Assembly (NCBI GenBank): GCA_019454875.1
Contig: JACFNL010000027.1
Coordinates: forward strand, 1 to 38,858
Source: Candidatus Cloacimonadota bacterium
GTDB taxonomy: Bacteria > Muiribacteriota > UBA6191
DNA: 38,858 nt
Direction of reading: 5' to 3'
Of this stretch, positions 26,659-36,040 are shown piece by piece; positions within the stretch are counted from its first letter, which is position 1; each line of letters opens with the position of its first letter. The notes beneath the pieces are model-generated. The model did not search any database and was not told the DNA's origin. It saw nothing but the letters and a program-made list of their open reading frames with translations. A program made the position numbers and the translations under genes.

Positions 26659-26677
26659 ATCATGAACAGGCTCTAAG
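26657..26677 (+). repeat. Right copy of the 21-bp perfect direct repeat
   Basis: Identical to 20451-20471. It begins in the stop codon of paralogue B and contains the stop codon (complement of 26673-26675) of the giant minus-strand lipoprotein gene. Collapsing the two copies would leave the lipoprotein gene at 19621 and the giant gene converging with 15 nt between stops. Confidence 0.9.
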
Positions 26678-29600
26678 GTCTCATACTTCTTTGATATAAA
26701 AGTCCTGAATCTGAACTACTGTACAGGTCCAGCACTTCTGTACCAAGGGGTAAGAATCCTATGTCTTTTGCCAGTGTTTTGATGTTGCCTGGGGTTTCCA
26801 GCCAGGTTGTCCCCATATTTTGAGAATAATAGATGCCTTGATTGGTCATGGCGTAGATTCGTAATCCACCACTTCCTTCCAGAATCTGTAGTTTTTGGAT
26901 AGAGGCATCAAGATTCTGGGTTATTAGGGTGAACGAAGGAGCGCCTGGGTAGTAGAGATATCCTTTTTCATTGATTACGGCAAAGATGGCTTGTGTGGTT
27001 TGGGTGGCGGCAATTAAAGAAGAAATAGATGCCTGAGTCACCATTAGGGCAAAATTCTGGGCATTATCCAAAGAGCGATACAACCCGGTACTGGTAGCTG
27101 CATAGACTTCAGAGTTCAAACTGGTTAATCCAGTGATGGTAGTAGCACCCAAGGCTGGTAATGCCGTTGTAAAACTAATCCCTCCATCTGTGGAACGAAA
27201 AAGCCCGTGTGTTTTTGTACCAACTAAAACCAGGTTGTTAATAGCTGGAGCAAAGTGAATCTGTACAACTTCAGTACTAGGAGTTTGCAAGGGCAGCGAG
27301 TGGCTGATGGTGGAACCACCCATCATGCCAATCGAAAATATTCCCTGGGTTGTTCCCAGATAAACTCTTTGAGAGGACTCTTTTAAAGCCAGACTCAAAA
27401 ATTCTGTGGCCGGAGCCTCCATAGGAGTTAGGACAGAGGATGTGGGGAAATAGTGGTACAGGGAATCTGTCAGCATCAGTACCATGGAAGTTTGCAGGCT
27501 AAGGATTGAGTGAAGTTTTGGTTGAAACAGGGTGCTAACTGTTTGTGGGTTGGCAGAAAATGGTTGGGTTAAGTTGTATACAAGATTTTGCGAACCAACC
27601 AGAATAGGATTAGTGGTTCCGATATTTGCCCCTAGAGCTAAAATGGTGTCTGAGCCAAGGCTTTGGGTCTGATTCCAGCTAACACCGGCGGAATTGGAGG
27701 CGTACAGTGCTGAAGTTGAGGCGGCAAGAAACTCTCCACTTTGCAGCACTAAAAAATCCTGGATGGGGGATGTGACCGTAACCGATTGAAACACTGGTTT
27801 TACAAACTCGGTTTCATCGCCGAGATTGCTGGTAATCAACAAGGTTTTATCCTGTAAGATAAGTCCCATGTAATTTGGCTGGGATGGATGCAGGCGGATT
27901 TTAACCACATTGGTAGTGGTTGTGGTGGGAATGGAATTTCCCGAGGCTTTAAGATTCCAGGAGCCAAAAGAGCCCGTTTTATCGGTAAAAAATACCCCGC
28001 CTTTTGTGGCGACAAACACCTTTTGCTGGTTCACTGCTAAATCCACAATGTTGGTGTTATTGGCATCCAGGGTCAAGGGGCCAAATTCGTTCATGTTAAA
28101 AGGAAAATTTAAGCCAGAGTCTTCAGAACGATACAGATACTGGGTTGTACCGGCATAGGCTCTGACAGAACTATCTGGATCAAAGGCTACGGCCTGTACC
28201 TGCCGATTCTGGTGATTTGCCTTCGGAACCATAGACCAGGTTGTACCCCCGTCTGTGGATCGAAACAGACCAGTATCATAGGCGGCCAAAAGGATATTGG
28301 TGGAAGTTGGATGCTGAGCAAAGGACAGGAGACTGGTATTGGGAAGGCCTTTTTGTAAAGAGACATAGCTTAAAGGATTTAAGCTGATTTTCCCCAGTCC
28401 ATTTCTGGAGTGAATAAAGTAGGTATCATTGCCTGGATAGGATGCAAAAACTTTTTGAATATTCAAATCTGTCACAGGAATCGTTAAGGAAGAAAGTTGA
28501 ACTTCAGAAAAAGCAGTCCTAAGAACTTTAGCCGTGGTGAGTAATGAGGTATTTTGAGAGGGCTCTCTAAAAAAATACTCATAAACATGGGCCGATTCGG
28601 AGTTTAAACCAGTGCTGTATGTTGTTGAACCGGATGAGTTAGTTTGCCCAATGGCCAGAGAGTTCAGATAAACAGAGGTACTGGCCTGGCCAGTTACACT
28701 AAATTGAATCGTAGCGCTACTGGTGACAAACCAGGATGGAGTAAGCGAGGGCGGCTCTGGAATACTTCGATCGATGGTTTTGAACACTGCGGCTGTAGAG
28801 CGAAGAGGTGATGTATTTCCGGCTTCGTCTCTTAGACTAATGGAATCCAGACTATAAAAGCCAGCTTCATCGCTACCAGATTGTACTGTGTAATGTGTGC
28901 GAAAGGTAATCCCGTCTACCGAGGAGAAGTGTAAAATTTCACCTAAAAATGTTACCGGAACAAGGTTTCCCGAGGAGTATTTGATAACAGTTGCTCCCAT
29001 TTCGGAGGCCTGGGAGATCAGTTCAAAAGTTACTCTTTGTCCAACCCCCACGGACTCTGGTTGTGGGTTAAGAAAGTTAAAGGAAGAAATAACCGGAGGA
29101 TTGGCATCAATTCTGGAATACACATCGGTTGTGGATATAGATGTGCTGAGCCCGGCCGCATCAGTAGCCGTCAGACTTAATTGAAGGGGTGATGATTGGT
29201 CAGGATGGTTGGTGTCGATGGTGTAGGTGGCTTTCCAGATTGTTCCTGAGTCTGTGCTTATAAAGGACAGAGGTATGGAATTATAGGTAGCTGAGGTAAA
29301 AGATAGATTGGCCTCAGCCGTACTTAAGACCAAAGTAAATTGAATTGAGTCTCCAACCTTTAGAGATGTTGATAATATGGATGGTAGAGAACTAAGGCTC
29401 AGAGCCAGTGGTGGATTCACATTGATTGGCAATGTTACTCCACCCAAAAGAGCATTGGTTGAACCCGTATTGAGGGATTCGTTTCCAGCACGGTCGTAAA
29501 ACCGTACTCCACTCAGTTGCAAGGGTAAATTCTGATCCGCATGAGTTGTCAACACAGTATAGGTCGATTTATATGTCCCGGAATTTTCACTAAATGTAAG

Positions 29601-32600
29601 CAGTTGTCCGTTATAGACAGCCGTAGCATAACCCTGAAGCTCCACCGATGTACCCTGGCCAGAACGAGGAGAGGCAATCAGTTCAAATTGTAAAAAATTA
29701 CCAGGAGTTAAAACAGTGACTGGACTTGAGGATAGTACACTGACACTTTGGATCTGAGGGGCGATTGAATCCAGAATTCTTGTGATGGGAGGAGTGCTTA
29801 AGATACTTTGGGTCAGATTTCCGGCTGTATCTCTGGCGGCGATTCCGGTGAGCGCAGGGATAGCTAAATTGGTATTGGTACCACCTTCCACTAGAGTGTA
29901 ACTGCTGGTCCAGTGAATTCTATCGGTGGAGCTAAAGGTCAGGGATTGAGAATTGTATAAAGCGGTAATACTGGCTGGAGCATCATTTTCGCAACTATTG
30001 TCAAGACATGCACCAGTTGCCACAATAGTGAATTGTATAGAGTCCCCAATTTTTATGTATTCTGTACTGGTACCAGTTCCAGCATAGCTGAACAAAAGCT
30101 GATTTAAAATGGGGCGGGAAACATCTATGCCTTTGGCGACACTGGTAGTTGAGACATTAGCTTGATTGCCAAAGGAGTCGGTAACATTTACGGTTAGCTG
30201 TTCGGGAGTAGGGTTTGATGCATATAGTGTAGTTACTTGAAAAGTGCCTCGTTTGAGAGTGTAAACACTGGGCTCAGGCGAAGTGACCGTATTAAAATTG
30301 AGAGGAAACCCTTTATACAGTGAGTTGACCTGAGCTGATGCGTCTGGAGGGCTAATCTGCACATCAAAAACGATTTGATTGTCCGTTGTAGGCTTATCGT
30401 TATATATGCTTAAAATGCCAGCCGTGGCCGCATTGTGAGTGATTACCACTGTGGGTGGCTGGGCCTTTAATCTGTAGGGTAAATTTGTGGTAATGAGGCT
30501 TGGTCCAAGGTTTCCCACTCTGTCAATCAGTCGGGCCTGTAATTGGGGCGCGGTTATGGGTGCATCAGGAAAGGAACCGGAATGGACATAGGTGGCTATA
30601 AAAGATAAGGAGCTACTTTGGGTGAATGAGAGCGAGACTGTGTTGTAAACGGCAGTTACAGATACAACATCTGATAAGGAAGAAGTCTCAGGAATAATTG
30701 TGAAAACAATGGCTTCCCCAGATGCAACCGTTTGATCCTGGGCTGAGTGAAGCAACTGCGAAATCACAGGCTCTTTAGCAAGTATGGCTCGCAAAATATC
30801 CGTACTTGAGGCCGCAACACTGGCATTATTGGCTTTGTCATAAGCAATAATATTGCTGAACTGTACCGGGCTGGTTGTACTTCCATCCAAAGAAGTTATG
30901 GTGTGGTACCCCAGCCATTGACTACCATTTGTAGTGTTCAAGGTTATTGGGGATGAACCAAACTTGGCTTCTACCCTATCTACCGGATCCATACCCCCAC
31001 TGGTATTGTCAGCAGAAACGGCTACCGAGAGAGTCAGGGTATCCCCAATCTTAAACAGGGTTGGCACAAGTGAGGAACTTATGGAGGTCGTACTTATGGT
31101 CTGAATGATTGGTGGTAAGGTGTCAATTCCAAGTTGAAAGTTAGTACTTAGATAAGAGGTAAGGTTGGAGGCCTGATCCAATATGGTCAGACTTAATTGA
31201 GGCCATGAGGGATTGTGGACATGAGTGGATAAAATTGTTATAGAAGTGGAGTAGCGACTGCCTTCAGCATTACTGGTTAAAACCAGAGGCAGTGAGTTGA
31301 ATACTCCGGTAACAATCAGACTGATTTCTGAGGTAACCGGGTCCATATAAAATTGTACAGAACTGCCTATGCCAACAGTACTTGCAAATGATGGCACCAC
31401 CCCTGCGGTCATCACAGAAACGGGCAGATTATCCAGAAGCCAGGTCATGGAAGTAGTACTGGTCGAAGAGGAAGTATTGCCTGAGGAGTCTGTGATTATG
31501 ATCTGGGTTAGTTGTGGTGGACTGGACAGGCTTAAGGCATGGGTACTTAAGAGGGTGTAGGTGGATATCAGGTTGGGACCAAAACTCAGTGGAATTCCAT
31601 TAAAGAGGGCAGTGGCGGCAGTTACATCTGTGCTGGCTGGGGAAGTCTGTAGGCTGAATGTAACTTGGTCCATTAATTTCAACCAGGTTCCAGGACTGGA
31701 TTTTGCAAGGCTTAGAGATGCAAATACAGGGCGCACCGGGTCTATGTCACGCACCGGGGTAGTTGGCGAGTTAAACGGTTCCGATGAATTACCCCATCTA
31801 TCCGTAATTTGAACCTGAGTAACAGGCAGACTCCCATAAAATGACAGATCGTTCTCAGCTATAACATAGGTTGCTATCAGAGTCTCAGAAGTTGATTCCC
31901 TTAAAAAATTTAAGGCTCTGGAATTTAAGCTAAACTGAAGGTTTAGATCAGTTTCCCATTGTTGAGGTTTAATGGAGTAGACAATTTGATCCCCAATCCC
32001 CAACGACAGGGGTTTTGAGGGTAGAGCAGAAATCAGACTGATTTGAGGTCGGGTAGTATCAATTGACAAAAAAAAAGGGTAAGTCCCGGCGGTGCTGGGA
32101 TTGCCGGAATTTCTTTGCACTACCAGATTTTCCAAATGCAGAAGACCGGTGTTTATATTCCACTCAGGTAAAGAAAATGTGGTGCTCAATTGATTTTGAA
32201 TACCTTGATAAACAAAGGTCAGAGGTATTGAAGGAGTGGCAGGATTAAGATTAGCTGTTGCTCGAAATACATCCGAATCTGAATTGAAGTTTAGGTGAAT
32301 TTGAATTGTGTGGCTGATAATAGCCGTACCTGAGGTTGACAGGGATGTAGCCCCTACCGATTGCGGTATTGAGGTTCTTGTGTCTATGGTTTTACTCACT
32401 GGAATGCTTAATCCAGTGGAAACATTTTTGGCAGGGTCACTCAAAAAAATCTGCAAATTGGAGGGCTGAAAACTGGTGGGAATGGTTTCAAGGATGGGAA
32501 TGGTTGTTTTAAATAGGGGGGGAGTGGAGATAAATCCGTAGTCTTGACCCAAAAATGACACAGTAGCAGTTAAGGGAGTGGTTGAGCCCAATGGTTCTTT

Positions 32601-35600
32601 GGAAGCATCGGGAAGAATCTCAAGTTCCAGGTAGTCCCCAATCCGTAGAATACTGGCAGTAGTACTGTAGTTAAGGCTCGATTGAGCAATGGCTGGCCGC
32701 AAATTATCGTAGATTGCCATCACGGATTGAATTCTATCACTCGTAGGCAACATGGCCGGATTTCCAGCTAAATCAGTTACGGTTAGCACAAGTTGCGGTG
32801 GTACCCCAGTGCCTGGAAAAGGTGACATTGTCTCATCAATTGTGACCTCGGCTCTCCAGTATGCTCCTGAGGCAAAAGGAGTGAACGACAAAATTTTTCC
32901 GGCATAACTTGATGAAAATTGCAGGTTTGGATCAGCCTGAAAGAAGGAAACGGTAAATTCAATTTTTTCTTGCAGTCCTAGAGTGGCTGGACTTGATCTG
33001 TTGTTGCTAATGAGAGCGATTTCCGGGGATGTGGTATCAATACGGTGTTGTGACTCTCGGCTTGTTACCAGGGAATTGCCGGCCGAGTCCCTTATGTTTA
33101 TAAGCAAACGATATGGCAGGGATGCATTATCCAGATCCTGGGCAGTGGCGGTGTAAATCATCCGATATCGCAGGTTATCCGTACTGGTAAAACTAAGATT
33201 CTGAGCCAGGGTCTCGGAATTTGCCCCCAGTCTTAAGGCAGAGGCAATAAGATTAGGCTCCGGCTTTGAAAACAATAGTTCTGTCACTATGGACTGATTG
33301 GCGCGGATGAGGGTCTGGGGTGCTGTGAAACTTACACTGTTTAAGATTGGAGCCACCGTGTCCAAACCAACCGGAAGAACATGCATAGTCTGGGTCTGAT
33401 TTTTTAGCTTGTCTTGGGAACTAAGGTAAAAAACCGGGGTCAGGGTTTCTATGGACAGTTGTGACAGAGATAGACTGGTCTGAAATAGTGAGTTATTGAT
33501 ACTGGCAAGCGACAGGTTAAAGGTGGGATGAGAGATGGATACAAAGGCATCAGGTTCGGGTTGAATGGTTTGATAAGAAAAAGTGATCGAATCTGTAGAA
33601 CTTAAAACCGGCTTTGGGTTGTGCGAAAATGATAGGGTTCCCTGAGGGGGGAGATTGTCCTGCAAAATCTGGATTTGCGTGCTTGTGGAACGATTGCCGG
33701 CCCTGTCCTCGAGCAAAAAACTCAGGAAATTGTTTTGATTCTCCATTAGGGGAATCGCTGTCAGAAAGTTTCCTGAAAACTGGCTGGTAATAGGAACTGA
33801 AGTCAAATACAAGGCTGTATTACTTTCTCCGCTAAATTGGATTGATATTTGAGTCGAACTGGTTTCAAAGGCTTGAGGTACAGCCACTGGTGGCAGTGGT
33901 GCCGTGGTGTCAAGAATAGTTGTGAAGTCGTAGGTTTTTGGATTTCCTGCTCTATCGGTTAACTCCCATTCAAACTTCCAGGCTCCATCCGAGGGTGTGG
34001 CAGGCAGAGGCAGATACATCTGACATATGCTTGTGCTTAGGCTTGTGCTTAGGCTTGTGGGAATAAATCTAAGATGACAAGTGGTTTGCGCCAAAATTTG
34101 TTGGCTGGTTTGATAAACGGTACTACCCAGACTTGCCTTTAATACGGTATGTGAGATTTCTGATAGAGAAAATTCCAGCGGCAGCAATAGATTTTGGGTC
34201 AGAATTGGGTGGGCCGGAGTGGATACAAATTGTGGAGGTATGCTGTCATACACAATATTTGTCATACATTTGCCCTGATCGGCTGGGGAAATGGGGTTAA
34301 AGTTGGGGCAGGCTAAAGAGTTGCCGGCCAAATCCTGCCCTTCCAGATCCAGATAATAAGTTCCATTGGGGCCATCAAACAGAAGATTCAGGATGTTTGT
34401 ATTCAGGCTTGTATATTGCAAATTGGGCGCGGAAACTGGGTAAAAGCGGTAGCGTAAATTGTTGACCTGTTCGCTAAGGCCCAGATTTAAGCTCAGGCTT
34501 TTATTGGCAAATTCGGGTAGAGATATGGGAATCACTGGCTTGGTATTGTCCATAATTCCCGAATAGATTAAGGTCTGTGAGTTTATGTCATCTGTAATAA
34601 CTAGCTCGAGCTTCAGTTCGCCCGGGACAAGATTTTGAAGGCTTATGGAACCGGTTTGTAGTGAGATAGTACCCTGGCTACTTTTTACAGTGGTGATGCG
34701 GGATTGATCGGATGAGTCACTGAGATTGAATTGAAAGTTGAGCTGGGTTTGATTAAAAAATACAGGAAATGTTGGGTTTAGGGTAATGGAAGGGGGTAAA
34801 TCGTCATGAGTTACCGTAAACGATGCCCTGGACTCCAGTCCCTGACTGGCAGAAACAATTTCCAGAAAGCTCGAAGTGTTAAGATTTAATGCAATGGGAA
34901 TAGAAAACTTTCCATCAGTTGCGGATACGGTACTGGCAACCAGTACTTTGTCGCGATAAAACGAAACAACCTGGCTAGGGGGGCTGGTTATCCCTTTTAA
35001 TTCAATGGTGGGAGTGGAGGTTCTTAAAGCGATTGGTTCAAAACTGAGTTTGACCCCAGCTAAAAGGTTGCCATCATTACTTTTAATGCTTTGTATTAGT
35101 CCGTTATCCAGGGTTAAACCACTGGTGTTGCGAGTAGAAATTAAAAAACTCTCAACCGAGGCCGCTAGTTCATTGGTTGCAAACCCACTGGCGATTTGTT
35201 GCTGGTTTAGAATCAGAGGACCATTTTCAGATATACCGTCAAGTTTTCCATCTTTGGCATCCTGGCCTAAAAGTTCTGTGATTGTATCTGGATGTGTCAG
35301 GTATTTTGCGGCCAGTTCAGAAACACCAGCCAGAACACTCTGGTAACGGCTGGTATCCTTCATGACCAAAATGTCGCTTAAGCCATAGATGGAGGCCACG
35401 GCACTAGAGACGGTTTTGATGGCTTCTGAATTGAGATTGGGCTGAGACTGAAGCATCTTTGCAGCAATCTCTGTCAGCGGTGTGACCGAAAAGGTGGTTT
35501 CTGCCTGATTGGAGGGAATGATGGCGTTTAACTGGCCTAAGGTATAAGTTTTTTGGGTGGCCTCATCGGTGTAAGTGCCTCCCTGGGCCTTAAATTTTAA

Positions 35601-35900
35601 GGGTCTGGTGGTTTGTTTAATCTGTCCGCTAAACTTTCCTTCTGCATTGGTTTTTACGGTACCAATCAGTATTTCCTGTCCCTGATCCAGGATCTCAAAA
35701 ACCTCCACTGTGGCTGAAGATACAGGGCCTTTTATTACTAACCCACTAACACTCATGGTTGGGGTGTCCGGGAACACTCCAGGGCTATCATTTAAGCCTG
35801 AATTCACGCCTGGACCTGTCGAACCTGAGCCCCCACAGCCGCAAAAAATCAAGGCAGCCCAGAGCAATAACCCAAAATTTAGACAGATTTTTTTGTTCAT
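26673..35900 (-). CDS. Giant lipoprotein with Ig/cadherin-like repeats and BNR propeller (3,075 aa)
   Basis: The signal peptide MNKKICLNFGLLLWAALIFCGC predicts lipidation at Cys22 (the -3 residue is Phe, slightly unusual), followed by a Gly/Ser linker. Residues about 50-150 resemble a carboxypeptidase-regulatory-like beta module (VSGLVIKGPVSSATVEVFE ... TPLTEIAAKML). From about 350 to 2,450 there are many repeats of about 110 residues, each with a GN-x-S/T and (I)D-x-x-P-x-I boundary and an IGDSIQFTI-like strand, typical of bacterial Ig/cadherin-like stalks. The C-terminal 600 residues carry Asp-box/BNR motifs (FRSTDGGTTW, YRSEDSG, FRSTDGGIS, YYSQNMGTTW), as in sortilin/sialidase-type propellers; no sialidase active site is visible. 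It is probably a long surface stalk ending in a binding head. No ribosome binding site precedes ATG 35900. Confidence 0.87.
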   Translation of the reverse strand: MNKKICLNFGLLLWAALIFCGCGGSGSTGPGVNSGLNDSPGVFPDTPTMSVSGLVIKGPVSSATVEVFEILDQGQEILIGTVKTNAEGKFSGQIKQTTRPLKFKAQGGTYTDEATQKTYTLGQLNAIIPSNQAETTFSVTPLTEIAAKMLQSQPNLNSEAIKTVSSAVASIYGLSDILVMKDTSRYQSVLAGVSELAAKYLTHPDTITELLGQDAKDGKLDGISENGPLILNQQQIASGFATNELAASVESFLISTRNTSGLTLDNGLIQSIKSNDGNLLAGVKLSFEPIALRTSTPTIELKGITSPPSQVVSFYRDKVLVASTVSATDGKFSIPIALNLNTSSFLEIVSASQGLESRASFTVTHDDLPPSITLNPTFPVFFNQTQLNFQFNLSDSSDQSRITTVKSSQGTISLQTGSISLQNLVPGELKLELVITDDINSQTLIYSGIMDNTKPVIPISLPEFANKSLSLNLGLSEQVNNLRYRFYPVSAPNLQYTSLNTNILNLLFDGPNGTYYLDLEGQDLAGNSLACPNFNPISPADQGKCMTNIVYDSIPPQFVSTPAHPILTQNLLLPLEFSLSEISHTVLKASLGSTVYQTSQQILAQTTCHLRFIPTSLSTSLSTSICQMYLPLPATPSDGAWKFEWELTDRAGNPKTYDFTTILDTTAPLPPVAVPQAFETSSTQISIQFSGESNTALYLTSVPITSQFSGNFLTAIPLMENQNNFLSFLLEDRAGNRSTSTQIQILQDNLPPQGTLSFSHNPKPVLSSTDSITFSYQTIQPEPDAFVSISHPTFNLSLASINNSLFQTSLSLSQLSIETLTPVFYLSSQDKLKNQTQTMHVLPVGLDTVAPILNSVSFTAPQTLIRANQSIVTELLFSKPEPNLIASALRLGANSETLAQNLSFTSTDNLRYRMIYTATAQDLDNASLPYRLLINIRDSAGNSLVTSRESQHRIDTTSPEIALISNNRSSPATLGLQEKIEFTVSFFQADPNLQFSSSYAGKILSFTPFASGAYWRAEVTIDETMSPFPGTGVPPQLVLTVTDLAGNPAMLPTSDRIQSVMAIYDNLRPAIAQSSLNYSTTASILRIGDYLELEILPDASKEPLGSTTPLTATVSFLGQDYGFISTPPLFKTTIPILETIPTSFQPSNLQIFLSDPAKNVSTGLSIPVSKTIDTRTSIPQSVGATSLSTSGTAIISHTIQIHLNFNSDSDVFRATANLNPATPSIPLTFVYQGIQNQLSTTFSLPEWNINTGLLHLENLVVQRNSGNPSTAGTYPFFLSIDTTRPQISLISALPSKPLSLGIGDQIVYSIKPQQWETDLNLQFSLNSRALNFLRESTSETLIATYVIAENDLSFYGSLPVTQVQITDRWGNSSEPFNSPTTPVRDIDPVRPVFASLSLAKSSPGTWLKLMDQVTFSLQTSPASTDVTAATALFNGIPLSFGPNLISTYTLLSTHALSLSSPPQLTQIIITDSSGNTSSSTSTTSMTWLLDNLPVSVMTAGVVPSFASTVGIGSSVQFYMDPVTSEISLIVTGVFNSLPLVLTSNAEGSRYSTSITILSTHVHNPSWPQLSLTILDQASNLTSYLSTNFQLGIDTLPPIIQTISTTSISSSLVPTLFKIGDTLTLSVAVSADNTSGGMDPVDRVEAKFGSSPITLNTTNGSQWLGYHTITSLDGSTTSPVQFSNIIAYDKANNASVAASSTDILRAILAKEPVISQLLHSAQDQTVASGEAIVFTIIPETSSLSDVVSVTAVYNTVSLSFTQSSSLSFIATYVHSGSFPDAPITAPQLQARLIDRVGNLGPSLITTNLPYRLKAQPPTVVITHNAATAGILSIYNDKPTTDNQIVFDVQISPPDASAQVNSLYKGFPLNFNTVTSPEPSVYTLKRGTFQVTTLYASNPTPEQLTVNVTDSFGNQANVSTTSVAKGIDVSRPILNQLLFSYAGTGTSTEYIKIGDSIQFTIVATGACLDNSCENDAPASITALYNSQSLTFSSTDRIHWTSSYTLVEGGTNTNLAIPALTGIAARDTAGNLTQSILSTPPITRILDSIAPQIQSVSVLSSSPVTVLTPGNFLQFELIASPRSGQGTSVELQGYATAVYNGQLLTFSENSGTYKSTYTVLTTHADQNLPLQLSGVRFYDRAGNESLNTGSTNALLGGVTLPINVNPPLALSLSSLPSILSTSLKVGDSIQFTLVLSTAEANLSFTSATYNSIPLSFISTDSGTIWKATYTIDTNHPDQSSPLQLSLTATDAAGLSTSISTTDVYSRIDANPPVISSFNFLNPQPESVGVGQRVTFELISQASEMGATVIKYSSGNLVPVTFLGEILHFSSVDGITFRTHYTVQSGSDEAGFYSLDSISLRDEAGNTSPLRSTAAVFKTIDRSIPEPPSLTPSWFVTSSATIQFSVTGQASTSVYLNSLAIGQTNSSGSTTYSTGLNSESAHVYEYFFREPSQNTSLLTTAKVLRTAFSEVQLSSLTIPVTDLNIQKVFASYPGNDTYFIHSRNGLGKISLNPLSYVSLQKGLPNTSLLSFAQHPTSTNILLAAYDTGLFRSTDGGTTWSMVPKANHQNRQVQAVAFDPDSSVRAYAGTTQYLYRSEDSGLNFPFNMNEFGPLTLDANNTNIVDLAVNQQKVFVATKGGVFFTDKTGSFGSWNLKASGNSIPTTTTTNVVKIRLHPSQPNYMGLILQDKTLLITSNLGDETEFVKPVFQSVTVTSPIQDFLVLQSGEFLAASTSALYASNSAGVSWNQTQSLGSDTILALGANIGTTNPILVGSQNLVYNLTQPFSANPQTVSTLFQPKLHSILSLQTSMVLMLTDSLYHYFPTSSVLTPMEAPATEFLSLALKESSQRVYLGTTQGIFSIGMMGGSTISHSLPLQTPSTEVVQIHFAPAINNLVLVGTKTHGLFRSTDGGISFTTALPALGATTITGLTSLNSEVYAATSTGLYRSLDNAQNFALMVTQASISSLIAATQTTQAIFAVINEKGYLYYPGAPSFTLITQNLDASIQKLQILEGSGGLRIYAMTNQGIYYSQNMGTTWLETPGNIKTLAKDIGFLPLGTEVLDLYSSSDSGLLYQRSMRP
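34029..34059. repeat. 12-bp in-frame tandem repeat in the giant lipoprotein gene
   Basis: The unit GCTTGTGCTTAG occurs twice in full and once as its first 7 bases. On the coding strand it gives a Ser-Thr-Ser-Leu repeat (TSLSTSLSTSIC). Its length, a multiple of three, allows expansion without frameshift. Confidence 0.9.
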
Positions 35901-35908
35901 CGTTTAAT

Positions 35909-35914
35909 ATTATA
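35909..35914 (-). promoter_or_regulatory. -10 box 8 nt before the giant lipoprotein start
   Basis: The minus strand reads TATAAT, a perfect -10 consensus, then 8 nt, then ATG 35900. No Shine-Dalgarno sequence lies between. The -35 region at 17 nt is poor (TCAAAA). If used, the transcript would start at or next to the ATG. Confidence 0.4.
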
Positions 35915-35944
35915 TCGGAAGATTGCCTGATTTTTGATGCCCCG

Positions 35945-35973
35945 TTGCGATTTAAGTCAGGTTTCACTATACT
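35945..35973 (+). promoter_or_regulatory. Putative promoter of citrate synthase
   Basis: TTGCGA (35945-35950), a 17-nt spacer and TATACT (35968-35973) match consensus 4 of 6 and 5 of 6. The start codon is 67 nt downstream. It shares the 140-nt divergent intergenic region with the giant lipoprotein gene. Confidence 0.4.
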
Positions 35974-36040
35974 CAGTGCCCTGAAGTGTTCCTACAGATT
36001 TGTATGTAGGTTTAAGTTTAAGTTGTGGAAGGGAGTTCGC

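Noticed and set aside
20451-26677. Composite transposon or IS remnants as explanation for the 21-bp repeats
   Set aside because: The copies are direct, no terminal inverted repeats or transposase fragments are seen, and 21 bp is long for a target-site duplication.
32063-32248. Plus-strand frame of 61 codons with a Cys-rich start (CWDCRNFF), looking like a small zinc-binding protein
   Set aside because: It begins at a TTG inside an A9 tract with no ribosome binding site and lies wholly antisense to the continuous 3,075-codon lipoprotein gene, whose repeats are intact here.
35759-36040. 94-codon N-terminal extension of citrate synthase
   Set aside because: It overlaps the start of the divergent lipoprotein gene and the promoter region, reads unlike any citrate synthase N-terminus, and ATG 36041 has a good ribosome binding site.
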